Position numbers and translations under genes: made by a program | Assembly (NCBI RefSeq): GCF_040939455.1 | Contig: NC_134113.1 | Location: 11,332,501-11,396,500, forward strand | Origin: Microcebus murinus | Taxonomy: Eukaryota > Chordata > Mammalia > Primates > Cheirogaleidae | Reading direction: 5' to 3' | DNA length: 64,000 nt | Notes under the pieces: generated by a model | What the model was told of the DNA's origin: nothing | Databases searched by the model: none | The model's input: the letters and a program-made list of their open reading frames with translations, nothing else | Shown: positions 21,565-33,450 of the stretch, piece after piece | Numbering within the stretch: the stretch's first letter is position 1 | How the letters are laid out: each line of letters opens with the position of its first letter

Positions 21565-21690
21565 ATTCAACAAATATTTGCTGAGCTGCCCCTACGTGGT
21601 GCCAAGTCCTGTCGCGAGCACCGGGGATGGGAGATGACTCAGGTGTCCCTGCCCTGCAGGAGCTCACAGCCTAGTGAGGACGATGACACA
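21565..21690 (-). repeat. L2 LINE fragment (antisense)
   Basis: ATTCAACAAATATTTGCTGA, then CCTGCCCTGCAGGAGCTCAC. Confidence 0.8.
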
Positions 21691-22229
21691 CAAACACACG
21701 GGAAAGCGGGACCGGGCGGTGCTGGGGGATGAGCGGTGACCTGGGGGGCGGAGGCACCAGGAGCAGAGTGGTGACGGGATTGTCCCGTCTGCTCCCCAGA
21801 GGAGGCTGGGCGGTCAGACCGAGCGGGGAGGTACCGGGCCACTGGGCCACTGTCCTCCCTGCAGCTCCGGTGGCAGGGAGCCAAGGCGAATGAGTCAGGC
21901 TCTTCTGGGGGACTGCTTACTCAGGCAGCCAGAGGCAAGAGAGCTGTGGGGGCCTCCTCCTGGGTGGCAGGCGGGGGCAGGGTGGCGTGGGGAGTTGGGA
22001 TAGTCAAGGTGTTCCGTCTGGCTGGTAGATTCCAGCAGTGGCACATGCTGGCCTTTGAACCCAGAGCCCCAAAGCAAAGCCCACATTAGGACAGCAGCAC
22101 GTTACCTGCACGCCTATGTCCCTCCCCTCATCCACCCCTGTCTCCCTCCCTCCCCCAGAATCATCCCAGGTCCTGCTTCTGTGACCCCATTCCTTCCCGA
22201 GTCCTGGTGACCCACTGCCGCTCAGCCAG
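21691..22229. other. no recognised feature
   Basis: GC-rich; no repeat or exon recognised. Its start may be a weak continuation of the L2. Confidence 0.4.
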
Positions 22230-22345
22230 GGCCACAGGAAGGAACTCGGGTTCTGGAGTCAGGAAGACATGGCACACCCTTACTAGTTCAGTGATCTTGG
22301 TGGTTACTTTGCCCGTCTGAGCCTCAGTTTCCCCATTTGTAAGGA
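22230..22345 (+). repeat. MIR SINE fragment, sense
   Basis: GTTCTGGAGTCAGGAAGACA, GAGCCTCAGTTTCCCCATTT. Confidence 0.8.
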
Positions 22346-22919
22346 GGCATGAGAGCAACACAGTCCTTGCCACGGAGATGGCCTTTGATGGGAGTCACCT
22401 CCCTCCTTTCTCTGCTTTTCTCCTTCAGACTCACCTGGTGACCAGCCCCTCCACCCCTTCCCACGTGGCTCCATCCCAGCCTCTCTCTGCCTGGGCAGGG
22501 TCTGAGCCGGTGCCTTGGGAAGGCAGGTTGCTGCCCAGCCTCACCCACAAGAGGACAGAGCCCCTCCCTTCAGCTTTGCCTTAATAAAGCAACAGAAATC
22601 TCCCAGCAGGACCCGCCTACACCCCGTGGGAAGCGCTTGGTATTTTCAGCCCACAGCATCTTGGACTTCTAAGGGCCATCGCCTTCCTGCCCACTGTGCA
22701 AAGTGGTATTTCCTCTTCTGACGCCAGCGCTTCTCTTGCCAAGCCACGTGCTGGAGCGAAAGGGCATGTGCTTTGGAGAACCGTCTGGCACTCCCCCGCT
22801 CCTAAAACCATCACATCCCTGCTCCCCCGGCATGGCTGCCCCCATGCGGGGCTCACCTGCTGAGTTCCTGAGTGCCCATCCCGCACCCTGCTTATGCCTC
22901 CAGAGCACTGGTGCGGCCT
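22346..22919. other. no recognised feature
   Basis: No repeat or exon recognised. Confidence 0.4.
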
Positions 22920-23050
22920 GCGGTCACACCATGGCTTGTTACTTTGTCCACTGTCGACACGCCCCATAGATGGGAAGCTCCATGAGGGCAGGAACATTCC
23001 TGGGACCCGGCGTCTGAGCAGGGCCTGGTGTATAGGGGCGAGGAAGGAAG
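22920..23050 (+). repeat. L2 LINE 3' region, sense
   Basis: GGGAAGCTCCATGAGGGCAG then GGGCCTGGTGTATAGGGGCG, the usual L2 3' word order. Confidence 0.65.
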
Positions 23051-23064
23051 GAAGGATTTAGCGA

Positions 23065-23210
23065 GGAAGACAAGCTTAGGTCTGAATCTCAACCCAGCAC
23101 TTAGAAGCCCTGACATAGTCAGTAAATTACCATCTAGCTTCTGAGCTTTATTTTCCTCATCTAGAAAATGGGAATGCAATATCCACTCAAAGGCTGTTTC
23201 TAAGCGCTCT
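23065..23210 (+). repeat. MIR SINE, sense
   Basis: GTCTGAATCTCAACCCAGCA, TTATTTTCCTCATCTAGAAA, ATGGGAATGCAAT. Confidence 0.65.
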
Positions 23211-24514
23211 CGTGAGTGGCTCACCTGGCGGGCAGGGCGGGCTCCTTTCTGCTCCTCTTCCCTCTCCCAGATCCCACCACTGTCCAAGTCTGTCCGACGG
23301 CGCCTGGCCCTGCCCTGCCCTTTTTGGTGAGGGAAGCATCCCCTTAATATTAAAATAGAATCTGCCCTGATCTTGGGCTCTTGTCGTGGTTTGAAATCAC
23401 AGCTCAGGGCCATCTTCCTCCAAATAAAGGTTATTTTCCCTCTATACTGCCCATACTCAAGTTCACGGGCTCCTGTGGCTTTCTGAGGTCTTTGTTCATA
23501 TTTGTTTCCTGGATTGGTTTCTTAAGGATTCCCACAGCCCTGCAGCCCTAATGCAGAGCAGTACATGCTGTGATGTGTTATTTAATATAATAATACACTT
23601 ATTATGACAACCTAGGGAGACAGACTGGACAGCCCCCTAGAAATGACAGGTCCATAGGCTCAGTCCCCAAACACACAGTCCATGTCCACCCATGGTCTCA
23701 GTGAGTCTCTCTGGGCCTCAGACACCCAGGGGGGTTAGACACAGGCACGGATTTGGGATTTGCTTTGGGCCCAGCACCAGAACCGCCGGGATTGATAGGG
23801 TTAATCTCGATATCCTGGAACCAGAAGCTTCCGCTCCACAGAGGAAACACAAACCTCAGGACATTCTTGCTCACATACCACTGTCCACGTACAGGCCCAT
23901 CTTACTGTGTCCCGTAAAAAAAAAAAAAAAAAAGTTTTAAGATTTATAAAAATGCAAACTCAGTACAGGCTAAAAAAGTTAAGGGCACAGAGTGTAAGTC
24001 CAGCGTCCGGCCCCACCCTATTTAGTAAATGAAACCTCCCGAAGACGAACTCCTCAGTGCAGGCGCACCCCGCCAGGCACAGGCGACTCAGCTGGGCGCC
24101 CCCAGCCTGGCTCCCAGAGCAGCCTTCACACCCCGCGCCCACCAGGCCAGCCTTCCTGAGCCCGCAGCGCCTTTATCTCTGACTGTGGGCAGCCCGTGTC
24201 TTCCAGAGTGGTGGCTCTTGTCCTTTGAGGCCGGGCTCTACAGACCCTCAAGTCTGACCACAAAGCATAACCTCCTCCGCTTTCCATCTACTGAACTGGA
24301 GCCTTGTCTCTCCCACCAGACCCCCGGCTGCTCCTGTGTTCGGCTGTCCTTTTGTGCCCAGAGCCACTTGATCTCTCCTGAAGAAGCGACGCTGATCCCC
24401 CACAATTAGGCCGCAGGCACATATGCACGATCGTCTCAGTGTGGTCACAGCAAACACCAGAAACCAAGTCAGGCGCCACATGGACGCAACCCACCCACTG
24501 CCTGGGCGAGCTCT
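23211..24514. other. no gene seen; one poly(A) run
   Basis: An 18-base A run lies at 23916-23933. I cannot match the DNA before it to a known retroposon, nor find a clear flanking duplication. The rest is unassigned. Confidence 0.4.
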
Positions 24515-25275
24515 CGGCATTTACTCCCCAAATCGCTGTTGAGCACTTTCCGGGTGCCAGCTGCCGTTCCGGGCACTGGGTACCATAATTGACAGAGCAA
24601 ACAAAAGTCCTGGCCCCCGTGAAGGGCCCCCGTTCCACTGGAGATAGGCAGAGACTCAGCCAATCGATAAAGCAAAATATAGGTCAGCCGGAGACGAGCG
24701 CTGTGGGGAAGGACTGGGCAGGAAGGGGCCAGGGCGCGCTGGCCAGGAAAGTTGCCACTGTAAACGGGGAGGCCTTACCGGGAAGAACCCAAAGGAGGGG
24801 AGGGAAAGAGTCGTGTCGGGGGCACAGCCGGGGGGCTAGAGGAAGAGGTGTGTGCTGGGTGCGCTGGAGGAGGCGCAAGGGGGGCCGTGCTCCTGGGGCC
24901 AGGTGAGCTCAAGGAGGCAGGCCCAGACCGAGGGGACTTTGGCTTTTGCTGTGAGCATGGTGGGAGCCACTGGAGGGCCCTGAGCAGAGGAGGGTCATTC
25001 TCTGGCTGGCCAGCGAAGGGCCCAGCACAGGGGCTGGGGCGGGAGCAGGGAGACCAGTCGGGAGGCCACTGCAACAGTCCAGGTGCCAGAGGCTGTGTGT
25101 GGCTTGGATGAGGATGGAAGAGCAGGTGGTGAGAAGTGGCCGGATTCCGGCTTCGTGGTGAAGGTAAAGCCAGCAGGGTTTGCTTGTGGATTGGACGTGG
25201 GTCATTAGCGAGAGGCAGGAGTCAAAGATGAGCCTCGGTTTGTGGGCCAGCTTAGCACCGTCTGCGGACCTGCCA
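24515..25275 (-). repeat. L2 LINE, reverse-transcriptase part to 3' region (antisense)
   Basis: Long L2 copy. The minus-strand frame 24909-25304 contains the L2 RT C-terminal wording FDSCLSLMTHVQSTSKPCWL and RIRPLLTT-like IRPLLTTCSS, so this open stretch is L2 protein relic, not a host gene. The 3' part shows TTGAGCACTTTCCGGGTGCC (24540). Confidence 0.85.
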
Positions 25276-25485
25276 GTGCGTCGTCGTTCCCTTCCCCAAG
25301 TCATTGATAAGAATGAAAATTACAAGGGCCCAACACCATTTCCTGGGCACATTCATTTCCTAACTTAAATCAGTTTCCACAAGTATTAAAATAGAGTCTG
25401 TTTCTCAGGCTTTTCCATCCCAGGATGCCTGAATGTCTTCAGTAACCTTTGGTAAGAACCTAGCTAAAGAAATTCGAAAGTCTTA

Positions 25486-25817
25486 AGGCCAGGCGCAGTG
25501 GCTCACGCCTGTAATCCTAGCACTCTGGGAGGCCGAGGCGGGCGGATTGCTCCAAGTCAGGAGTTCGAAACCAGCCTGAGCAAGAGCGAGACCCGTCTCT
25601 ACTATAAATAGAAAGAAATTAATTGGCCAACTAATATATACAAAAAATTAGCCGGGCATGGTGATGCATGCCTGTAGTCCCAGCTACTAGGGAGGCTGAG
25701 GCAGGAGGATCACTTGAGCCCAGGAGATTGAGGTTGCTGTGAGCTAGGCTGACGCCACGGCTCTCACTCTAACCTGGGCAACAAAGTGAGACTCTGTCTC
25801 AAAAAAAAGAAAGAAAA
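25486..25817 (+). mobile_element. strepsirrhine-type Alu, sense
   Basis: Starts GGCCAGGCGCAGTGGCTCAC; linker AATTAATTGGCCAACTAATA; right arm GAGCTAGGCTGACGCCACGG; A-rich tail with G interruptions. Target-site duplication of 20 bp with one mismatch (a CpG transition) at 25466-25485 and 25818-25837. Confidence 0.97.
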
Positions 25818-25849
25818 AAAGAAATTTGAAAGTCTTAGATAAATTGGTG

Positions 25850-26045
25850 GTCTCATTCATTCTCGCAACAAATGTTTACTGAGTTCCTAACATGTGCGGC
25901 CACTACAGACTTAGCTGCAGGCTGAGTCTGCAAAGACCAATGAAATATAGTTAGTCCCTATTCTGCAGAGCCTGTGGCCAAGGAAAGGAGACAAACACAG
26001 GAACTGACAAACTGCCATACAGAGGAGTAGGTACTAAATAGAACT
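25850..26045 (-). repeat. L2 LINE fragment (antisense)
   Basis: CAACAAATGTTTACTGAGTT, then diverged L2 words to GGAGTAGGTACTAAATAG. Confidence 0.6.
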
Positions 26046-28149
26046 TGGCCTAAGCTTTAGTTACTTACCCAAGACCTCAGGTAGAAGAGCTGATATTCTC
26101 CTCACAGGAATTATTTTGCCACAAGCCCAGTAGGCTAAACTTGTGTAACCCTAACAAATAATAGAGTTCCAAGTGGCTCAGCTCTGCTAAGCGGCACATA
26201 TGAAGAAGCCAGTTAGAGTAATTCAAAAGGAATTCCAGTCCCAACTGTATGTACGATCCCTAGAGAAAATTTAAAAGGACCCAATTCATAGCCCACGGAA
26301 ACACTTCTCGCGTCTAGAGCTTCCTCCACCAAAGGCCAAAATTCTCCAGCCAGGCCCCAGCATTCTGCTCTTCCCCTCCCCCCAGTCAGAGTCCCCTTGG
26401 TAATGAAGGGCTTGGTCTCCTCCTTTCCCCTTTCTTTCTTCCTTTCTGCTCCTCTCAACACTTTTCCCGATTCTGCCCAACAAAGACTCAGGCGCCAGCG
26501 TGGCAAAACCTAAGTTAGGACGGGCAACGGCAGGGGCGTGTCTCATAACAGTGGCTTAAAAGACCCCAGACCCAGCACTTGGACCAACTCGGAAAAGAAA
26601 CTCAATAACCTGGAGCTCAGGAAGAGCCTTACGAGATTCCTACGGATGACGGTCACTCTGACACCGTAGCGAGTCGGAATGAAACTAGCACGTTTCTATA
26701 AAGCTGAAGTCAGGATGGTACTTCTTAATGGGCTGCTCCGTCTGGCTTGTGAATATTGATGTTTGAGACACATGGCTTTTTCCGCAGCCTCTCCAAACAC
26801 ATGCAACAATGAGCGGTGTCGTAATGGACTTCTTATAAGTATGGGTTCTAAAACTACAAGAAGAAAAGGAAATGTGGAATAAAGCATCCCCAAACTCTTG
26901 GTATACAGACTAAAGAAGGAATGAAAAATGTTCTTCAAAGAGAAACACTGACTCTTTTGAGAATATAGGAAACATTATTCATTTGAGGCAGCGATGAGCT
27001 ATGTCCATAGTGCTTGCATGTAAGAGAGCTGTGTTACTTTATTCTAAAATCAATTAAATCTAACTCTGATAGTGAACCCTTCCGTCTGTCCCCTATTTCC
27101 AGACACCCTCACCGCCTCTAGGTCTCGCTCACCCTCAGACCTCAGCTGAAAGTAAACCCCACCACCCCACCCAACACACACGCACTGTTCTTATTGGAGT
27201 GGCAAAAAAAAAATCTAGCATCTGTCGTGTTTGGCGGCGGCCTCTTTCTCTCCCTATGATGCTATAAGAATCCTGAAGGTCTTACACCATCAAGAACCTC
27301 CAAGAAAGGGCCTGCCTCTCCTGTCCGCACCCCTGCTCTTGAAGGTTGCAAGTCCCTTGCTTCCACAAGCTCGGGCACAGGAGGGTGGCCCAGGCTGGGA
27401 GCCCAGTGCTAGGGTCCCCACAGAGCCCAGAGCCTGTGGGCTCTGCAGACACCTCTGGCCTCTGCAGCCTGGCTCTCCTTGACCTCTTCCCAGCCTCAGA
27501 GCCCTTGTCATTTCAGATAACCCAGCTCTGTTGTCTCCATGACAAGGAGGAAGCATTGCACGTGGCGACTGCAGGCAGCCGGGGCAGCCCAGGGGCAGCT
27601 CCAGCCAGCCGACATGCCGCATGGCCGAGCTTGCTAGATCTTCCAATTATTCCTAAGAAGCCAAATATTCAAAGTTTTATGTGCAACCTCCTAGTTTTTC
27701 AATGTTAGCAACTCATCCAAAAAAAGAATTTTTTGAAACCTATGGGCCACCTCTGTGCTTGCCAAACAAAACATCCCTGTGGGTGCACCGGCCCAGGCCC
27801 TCCAGCATGGGGACAGTCTTCCCAGGCAATTTTGCATCTTGGCCCTGCAGCCCTAAGGCCATTAACATGTCCCTGGGGCTTGTCTGCCTCCATGGGAGGG
27901 GTGTGAAAATAATTCCAGCAGCCAAGACCAGACCTAAATGAACTGCCCAGTAGGGAACCCTGCACACATTAGCTTGACCTAGCTACATTCCTGAGCACCT
28001 GTGATGTGCTTGGTGGCAGCTTGCTGGGCAACAGAGACGCAAGGATCTCAGAAGTGTGGTCCCAGCCTCTCTGACCTTATGATGCCACGGGCAAAAGAAA
28101 CCTCAGTCAAAACAGCGCATTGATTATCGTACCCTTACTACTATCATAG
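26046..28149. other. long stretch with no recognised repeat or gene
   Basis: Two kilobases in which I can name nothing with confidence. 26640-26950 mixes retained CpGs with AT-rich DNA and may be constrained. 27975-28110 is L2-like in reverse (CCTGAGCACCTGTGATGTGC). No splice-bounded open frame stands out. Confidence 0.35.
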
Positions 28150-28690
28150 GTGTCACAGCAAAGAGGCATGCGGGGGCTGCCGTGAGAGTGAATGATGGGG
28201 AGATTTCATTCAGGGGTCCAGCAGTAGGCTGAGGTCTGAGGGTGAGCAAGACCCAGAGGTGGTGAGGGAGTCTGGAAATAGGGGACAGACAGGTTTGCAT
28301 GCAAAAAACAGAAAACATGCTTGCAGGGTCTGAAGAAGGCCAGAGGGACTGCACTGCAGAGAGGCAAGGCCAGATGTGGCAGCAGAGGTGACAAGGCCAT
28401 CCTAAGGACCTTGACCTTCTCTTATCCTGGACGCACAGGTAAAAGGCAGCAACTATGGAGAGCGGCTGGGGACATGGGGATGCCTGGAGACCAGCAGGGA
28501 AGCGAGTTACAAGGAGGCGTCCAGGTAGCATGGCCGAGGGTGGTGCAGAGACAGTGGAGAGAAGTGGACAGATTCAGCATCTATTTAGGAAACAGAATGG
28601 ATAGAACTTGAATATGGGGGTTCAGGGGGGGTTGGTAAGTGCCAAGCATGACTCCCAGATTTCTGGCTAGTTTGACTGGGAGGACTCATA
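28150..28690 (-). repeat. L2 LINE (antisense), copy 1 of a cluster
   Basis: TGGAGAGAAGTGGACAGATT and GACTCCCAGATTTCTGGCTA are antisense L2 RT-region words. Confidence 0.7.
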
Positions 28691-28694
28691 TGCT

Positions 28695-29625
28695 CCACAA
28701 GCACTTACCGAGCACCTAGCACCCGCCGGGCTCGATTCTAGGCCTGGGGGTTACGAGCTCGTCATGCTACGTAGAGACAAGTGCCAAGGAGAACAACAAA
28801 CCAGGAAAGTGGGCTAGGGTGTTTCTGGGGAGAAGAAGTTAACAATTTGTTATAGGGTGGACAGGGAAGACCTTAGTGAGAAGGTAACATTTGAATAAAT
28901 ACCTGAAGAAGATGAGGGAGCGAGTCATATCTAAGGAATAATAAATAAATGATAAATACCTGGGAAAGGAGCCCCAGGTGGAGGAAACGGCTAGTGCAAA
29001 GGTCCTGAGGCAGAAGCGCACCTGCTCTGTTTCAGAGTGGCAAGGAGGCCCACGTGGCCGGAGTGAAGCAAACCGAGCAGAAAAGAGTAGGCGAGGAGCT
29101 CGGGCTGAAGGGAGACATGTCACATAGGGCCCACAGGCCACTGTGAGGACAGTAGGTCTGGTTGAGGTGGGAGCACAGGAGCGACTCAGCCTGGCCCACG
29201 TCTGAGCATTCCAGATGCTGGGTTGGGGACTGAATGAAGAGAGGTTGGTGGCAAAGGCGGAGAGGCCAAGTGAAGAAACGAAAGGCAAGGCAGGAGGTCA
29301 GTCCCGCTGTCCCGCAGGGGCTGGTGGTGGCCGGGGCCAGGGTGGTCGCAGGGGAAGTCAGGAGCCGGGGCGCATTCTGAGGGCGGAGCTGGCAGGATTT
29401 GCCGGCTGGTGGGAAACGGGCTGTGCATTGGAGAGAAGAGTCGAGGGTGAGCCCTGAGCCACCAGAGGATGGAGCTGCCGCTTCCCGAGAGGCGGAGGGT
29501 CGGGGCACGGGACGCTGGAGTTCAGATGAGGACGTGTCACAGTTGGGGCGCCTGATGTGAAGATGGCAGGGCTGGGAAGACCCGAGGTGAGGGCGGCAGT
29601 AAAACGAGAAAGGCAAGAGCCGACT
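28695..29625 (-). repeat. L2 LINE (antisense), copy 2 of a cluster
   Basis: Begins again at the L2 3' end (AAGCACTTACCGAGCACCTA), passes GCAAAGGTCCTGAGGCAGAA and reaches the RT region (GGCAGGATTTGCCGGCTGGT near 29390). Confidence 0.7.
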
Positions 29626-29629
29626 CACA

Positions 29630-30110
29630 GAGGGCTTTTGGGGTCATGGGAGGGAATCTGAGCATTTTTCTTGGTGACGTGGGAATCATAGAAGAGTTTA
29701 GGTGTGATCTAACTCACTTTCAGAAGGTTACACGGACCACCGAGGGAAGAATGGGCGGGAGGGCTGGAGGTGGGAAGAGCCGTGCAGGGGGAGGGGGTCA
29801 AGACTAGGAAGGTGGAGCCGGGGAAACGGGCAGAGCTGGAGCAAGATGTGCAGATGGATGGGACAGGACAAGTGCCGGCGAGAGGAGAGAGCAAAGATGA
29901 TTCCCAGGTTTCTGTCTTGGGCAAACGGAGGGCACTGCGGGGTCACTTCCTGAGACAGCAAAGGGAAAATCAAAACTTCAGTCAGATACAGAAGAGTTGC
30001 TGGATGCAGCTCCCGGAGCAGGAAATGATGAATGGGGTGTTCACCAGGGCCCCGGGGAGAGAAAGGTGAAGAGGGAGGGCGGGGAGGGCAGGCAGTTCAA
30101 GGCGGAGAGA
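29630..30110 (-). repeat. L2 LINE (antisense), copy 3 of a cluster
   Basis: TAGGTGTGATCTAACTCACT, then GATGATTCCCAGGTTTCTGT: the same L2 region is entered again, so this is a further copy or a local duplication. Confidence 0.6.
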
Positions 30111-30239
30111 ACCGCATGTTCCCACGCAATTTGTCCGGGTCACTCTGAGTGCGGCTGTGCTGGAATAGAAGCTCCGATGGCTGGATGGCAGAACAGGCTA
30201 GAAACACCAGCAGGAACTTAGTGAGGGAGGACCGTTTGT

Positions 30240-30570
30240 TTCACGTTACCAAGAGCAATAGGTACCCAGGATCTACCGCGTTGATGAATTCTGGGTTATT
30301 TATTTCGCTGATAAAGAACTGGCAGTGTGCGGTATTACTTTTCCCGTTGCTTGATTGCAAATCATATGCTCGTTTTAAATGTTTTATTTGCATTTCATTA
30401 TGGGCCTCTTGGACACTTGCCATGACTTGATGCAATCGTTTTATAAAGGGCTAAACTTATACTGTGTAAAAAATCACATCATTTCTCAGGTTGATACCAA
30501 GGACTTGCTGGTAGCGGACAGTGCCGCTGATTTGCTGGTGCACACCTTCCCAGGGATCAGAAAATAGACA
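30240..30570. promoter_or_regulatory. candidate conserved non-coding element with POU octamer
   Basis: Repeat-free island inside an L2 cluster. It carries a perfect octamer ATTTGCAT (30386-30393), a near octamer TTGCAAAT (30355-30362), TCATTATGGGC, and several retained CpGs in AT-rich surroundings. Among the best enhancer candidates of the window by texture. Confidence 0.5.
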
Positions 30571-30619
30571 TTTGGGCATACATGTTTCTCCTCTGGAACT
30601 TGCTTTATTGGACAAAGAT

Positions 30620-30752
30620 CTTCTATCCCAGAGTCATTCATTCACCCAACAAATTGTTTTAAATCCCTTATTTGTGCCTGGAAAGCCTAAGCTCTGGGGA
30701 TAGAGAGAAGAGCAAACAACAGACCCAGATGCTGCTCTCATGAGCTCACACA

Positions 30753-30783
<31 letters not shown>

Positions 30784-31240
30784 TACAAACTGTGCTAAGT
30801 GTTGTGAAGGAAAATCACAGGGAGTTAGGAGAGTGGGTCACTGGAGGCTTCACTAGCCTGGAGGAAGAGGGGTGACATGGTAACTAGGTAAAAGTGAGGG
30901 AGGAAAGAGTGTTCTAGGCAGAGGTAATGGCATGTGCAAAGGTCCTGAGGCAGAAGAGCAAATTGAGATAATGAAGGATCAGGAAGGAAGGCAGAGTGGC
31001 TAGAGAAGAAACTGGGAATTGATACTGATGTGATATGATCAGATTTGCATGTTTCAAAGATCCCTCTGGCTACAGTGCAGATAAAAAGATAAGAAGAGGC
31101 AAGAGTGACAGGGCAGACCTGTGAGGAGGCCACTGCAGCTGTGCAGGTGAAAGTTGACAGTGGCCTGGACCAGGCTGGGGACCAGAGAGACAGAGGAGCA
31201 GAAGGCATTGACAGCAAGACCAATAGGACTGAACGTAGCT
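30620..31240 (-). repeat. L2 LINE (antisense)
   Basis: TCATTCATTCACCCAACAAA, GGTCCTGAGGCAGAAGAGCA, ATGTTTCAAAGATCCCTCTG. Contains the CA repeat at 30746. Confidence 0.85.
30746..30783 (+). repeat. (CA)n microsatellite
   Basis: About 19 dinucleotides with one ATA interruption, inside the L2. Confidence 0.95.
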
Positions 31241-31739
31241 ATGTAAGTGACAACATCCATGAAAATTTCAAATCAAGCTATGCTAGAATCATGTGACTTA
31301 TTGATCATTTGCAATATGGCTAATCCACGGGGAACAAAAGCCCTCCAGAGCTGTTGTGAGCTGGCAGTGACTGGGTGATTTGAATAAAGAGTGTCACTCC
31401 CTGCCCTTCGATCAGACCACCACCCCACAGGCTATGAGGAAATATAAAATAAGGGGCCCCACACTTACGAAGTAAGCAAGACCCAGATCATTCATTCCTT
31501 TTTTCCTTTATTTATTATAATGTGAGAGATCTCTTAATGTACAAGATGGGAGCCTGGAGGAGGAACATCAGTGTCTGCAGCTGGGAAGGGGAGTGCAGGG
31601 GGAGAAGGGTGGAGAGGGAGCTGATGAGAATCCCAAGCTGAATAAAAGGGCATGAAACTAGAAAATCTAGGAGGTGTGTGGTGTTAAAGAGCTCAAAGAC
31701 CCTGTTGGGGAATAAGAAAATCTCCATCATTTCAGGTAT
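31241..31739. other. no recognised feature
   Basis: 31260-31480 is repeat-free, AT-rich; 31500-31735 is purine-rich and might be a very diverged L2. Neither is certain. Confidence 0.35.
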
Positions 31740-32620
31740 GAGTTTTACATTTTATTCATATAAAGGAGTCAATTATCTGCTCAATTTTACGGACTAAAAT
31801 AGGCTTCTTGGATTTGATGGGATTTTAAAAAACAAATAGAACTGATTGCAAATCAATTTTGTGAAGCTATAGATAAAACTTGGCGGAGGAGCTGCTGATA
31901 GAAGCAATGATAGCATTCTTATCTAATTCGGATTTCATCGCCACTTGAGCAGCTCACAAACAAGGCCTGGTGTTCTTCCTCTGTGTGGTGCTAAATTTTA
32001 ATGCCATTGAACTTCTTTTTCGGCATGCCAGAAATGAAGACATTATCTCAAACTTGAGTTAGGAAACAGCAGATACATTAGAGGAAAGGGAGTAAGTTTC
32101 ATCTGATAGTGGGCAACCATGCCCATAAAACAGGTATTTCTCTATGAAATAGGAGAAAATAATGAGGAAAAAAAGAAATGCCTATATAACCATGGAAAGA
32201 TATTTCCCAGATGTAGGCAAGCTATTAGACATTTTGCACAAATTTTTACAAAATCAAGCCAAGCCAATATTTTTGATAGCATTTTATGTGGAGGAGCCTA
32301 ACAGAGATCATTTTAATTGTTGGAGTTTACATCTGTCTCTAACTGCCTTCGTTTCTGCTTCAAGCTTTGATATCAACCTAATGTTGGCTAAATATTTAGC
32401 ATACATTAATGAGAGGTGTGTGCCATCCAACACAATCTGACTCTATGCAGGAAATTTTATATTCAAAATATGTATTGGGGTTTTTTAAGTTTGGATACAT
32501 ATGGTTGTTTCCTACCATGTTTATTTTCACATTGGTTTCTGAAAATAGGAATTGAATGAAGGGGAGGGTGCAAAAGTGAAGGAAGAAACCCTTTATGTTC
32601 ATTTCCCATTATGAGATTCC
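31740..32620. promoter_or_regulatory. candidate conserved non-coding block, longest in window
   Basis: Nearly 900 bp of repeat-free AT-rich DNA with homeodomain-, MEF2- and GATA-like words: TGATTGCAAATC, CTATAGATAAAAC, TTATCTAATTCGG, GCTAAATTTTAATGCC, GCTAAATATTTAGC (palindromic) and ACATTAATGAG. Open frames here are short and lack known domains. Confidence 0.5.
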
Positions 32621-32769
32621 TGTAGCTCTAGAGATACAATGTCTCCATAAAGTGATTTAGCATCCATAAATGCCAATTTACAAAGCATTATCCATTGCTA
32701 TCAAGGAAGAAAATATATTCTCCCTCTTTCCCTGCCCAATAAGTAAACTTTGAAAACAGTTACAAGCAC

Positions 32770-32900
32770 ATGTAATAATAATACAACAACTCGCATTTCT
32801 ATAGCAACTTGCACTAGAGGATTTCTCAGTTGCTTTGCAAACAGTAATTAATTAGACCCCCTAAGATCCCCGCTAGGAAACCGTGAGATGTGGGTATGTA
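32770..32900 (-). repeat. MIR-like SINE remnant (antisense)
   Basis: TAATAATAATACAACAACTC, CATTTCTATAGCAACTTGCA and TTTGCAAACAGTAATTAATT resemble a very old MIR-related element. It sits next to the conserved-looking block and could be exapted. Confidence 0.4.
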
Positions 32901-33245
32901 TCGAACAACCCCCAGCACTGACTCGCTGTCACCTCTGGGGTTGGCAAACAGCTGTTGTTTAAAAACTGTGTAGCACACAGAACTCAACATTTTGAACATT
33001 AATGAAGGACTTAGAATTCTGAGATGCAACAGAAAATTAGATGTGCAGGCTTTGGTCTTGTCGTGTAAATGTGATAGAGGGATGAAAGCAAGATGCTGTT
33101 TTCCATGTCATCTGCCATCACTGCATCCCCTCGGGCTCAATTTATCCCAAGGCATGAAGTAACTCTGCCAGGTTCATAATCCTGGAGATGACCTCATTAC
33201 CAAGCAATTTTGCCTTAAGGAATGTAGCCATTTTTTTAAAAATAA

Positions 33246-33247
<2 letters not shown>
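32901..33247. other. no recognised feature
   Basis: Repeat-free DNA continuing the AT-rich block; 33100-33230 could also be constrained. No gene seen. Confidence 0.35.

Positions 33248-33285
<38 letters not shown>
33248..33285. repeat. (AT)19 microsatellite
   Basis: 38 bp of uninterrupted AT dinucleotides, self-complementary and able to extrude as a cruciform. Confidence 0.98.
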
Positions 33286-33287
<2 letters not shown>

Positions 33288-33289
33288 CT

Positions 33290-33450
33290 TATTATTCACC
33301 AGGCATCCATTTTAAACCCTTTGATTCTCACAGCAACTCTTTTTAGGGTTGTTATTATTATTATTCTATTTTATAGGTAAGAAAACTGAGGTATAGAACG
33401 TTTAAGAAATTTTCCCAAGATCACTCAGCTATGCTACCTCAGTGTTAGCA
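33290..33450 (-). repeat. MIR SINE (antisense)
   Basis: TGATTCTCACAGCAACTCTT, GGTAAGAAAACTGAGGTATA, CCCAAGATCACTCAGCTATG. Confidence 0.8.

Noticed and set aside
23640..23933. Possible processed pseudogene ending in an 18-A run
   Set aside because: No recognisable parent gene, no target-site duplication found; the A run alone is not enough.
24909..25304. 131-codon minus-strand frame with recognisable protein wording
   Set aside because: The wording belongs to L2 reverse transcriptase; it is a transposon relic, not a host gene.
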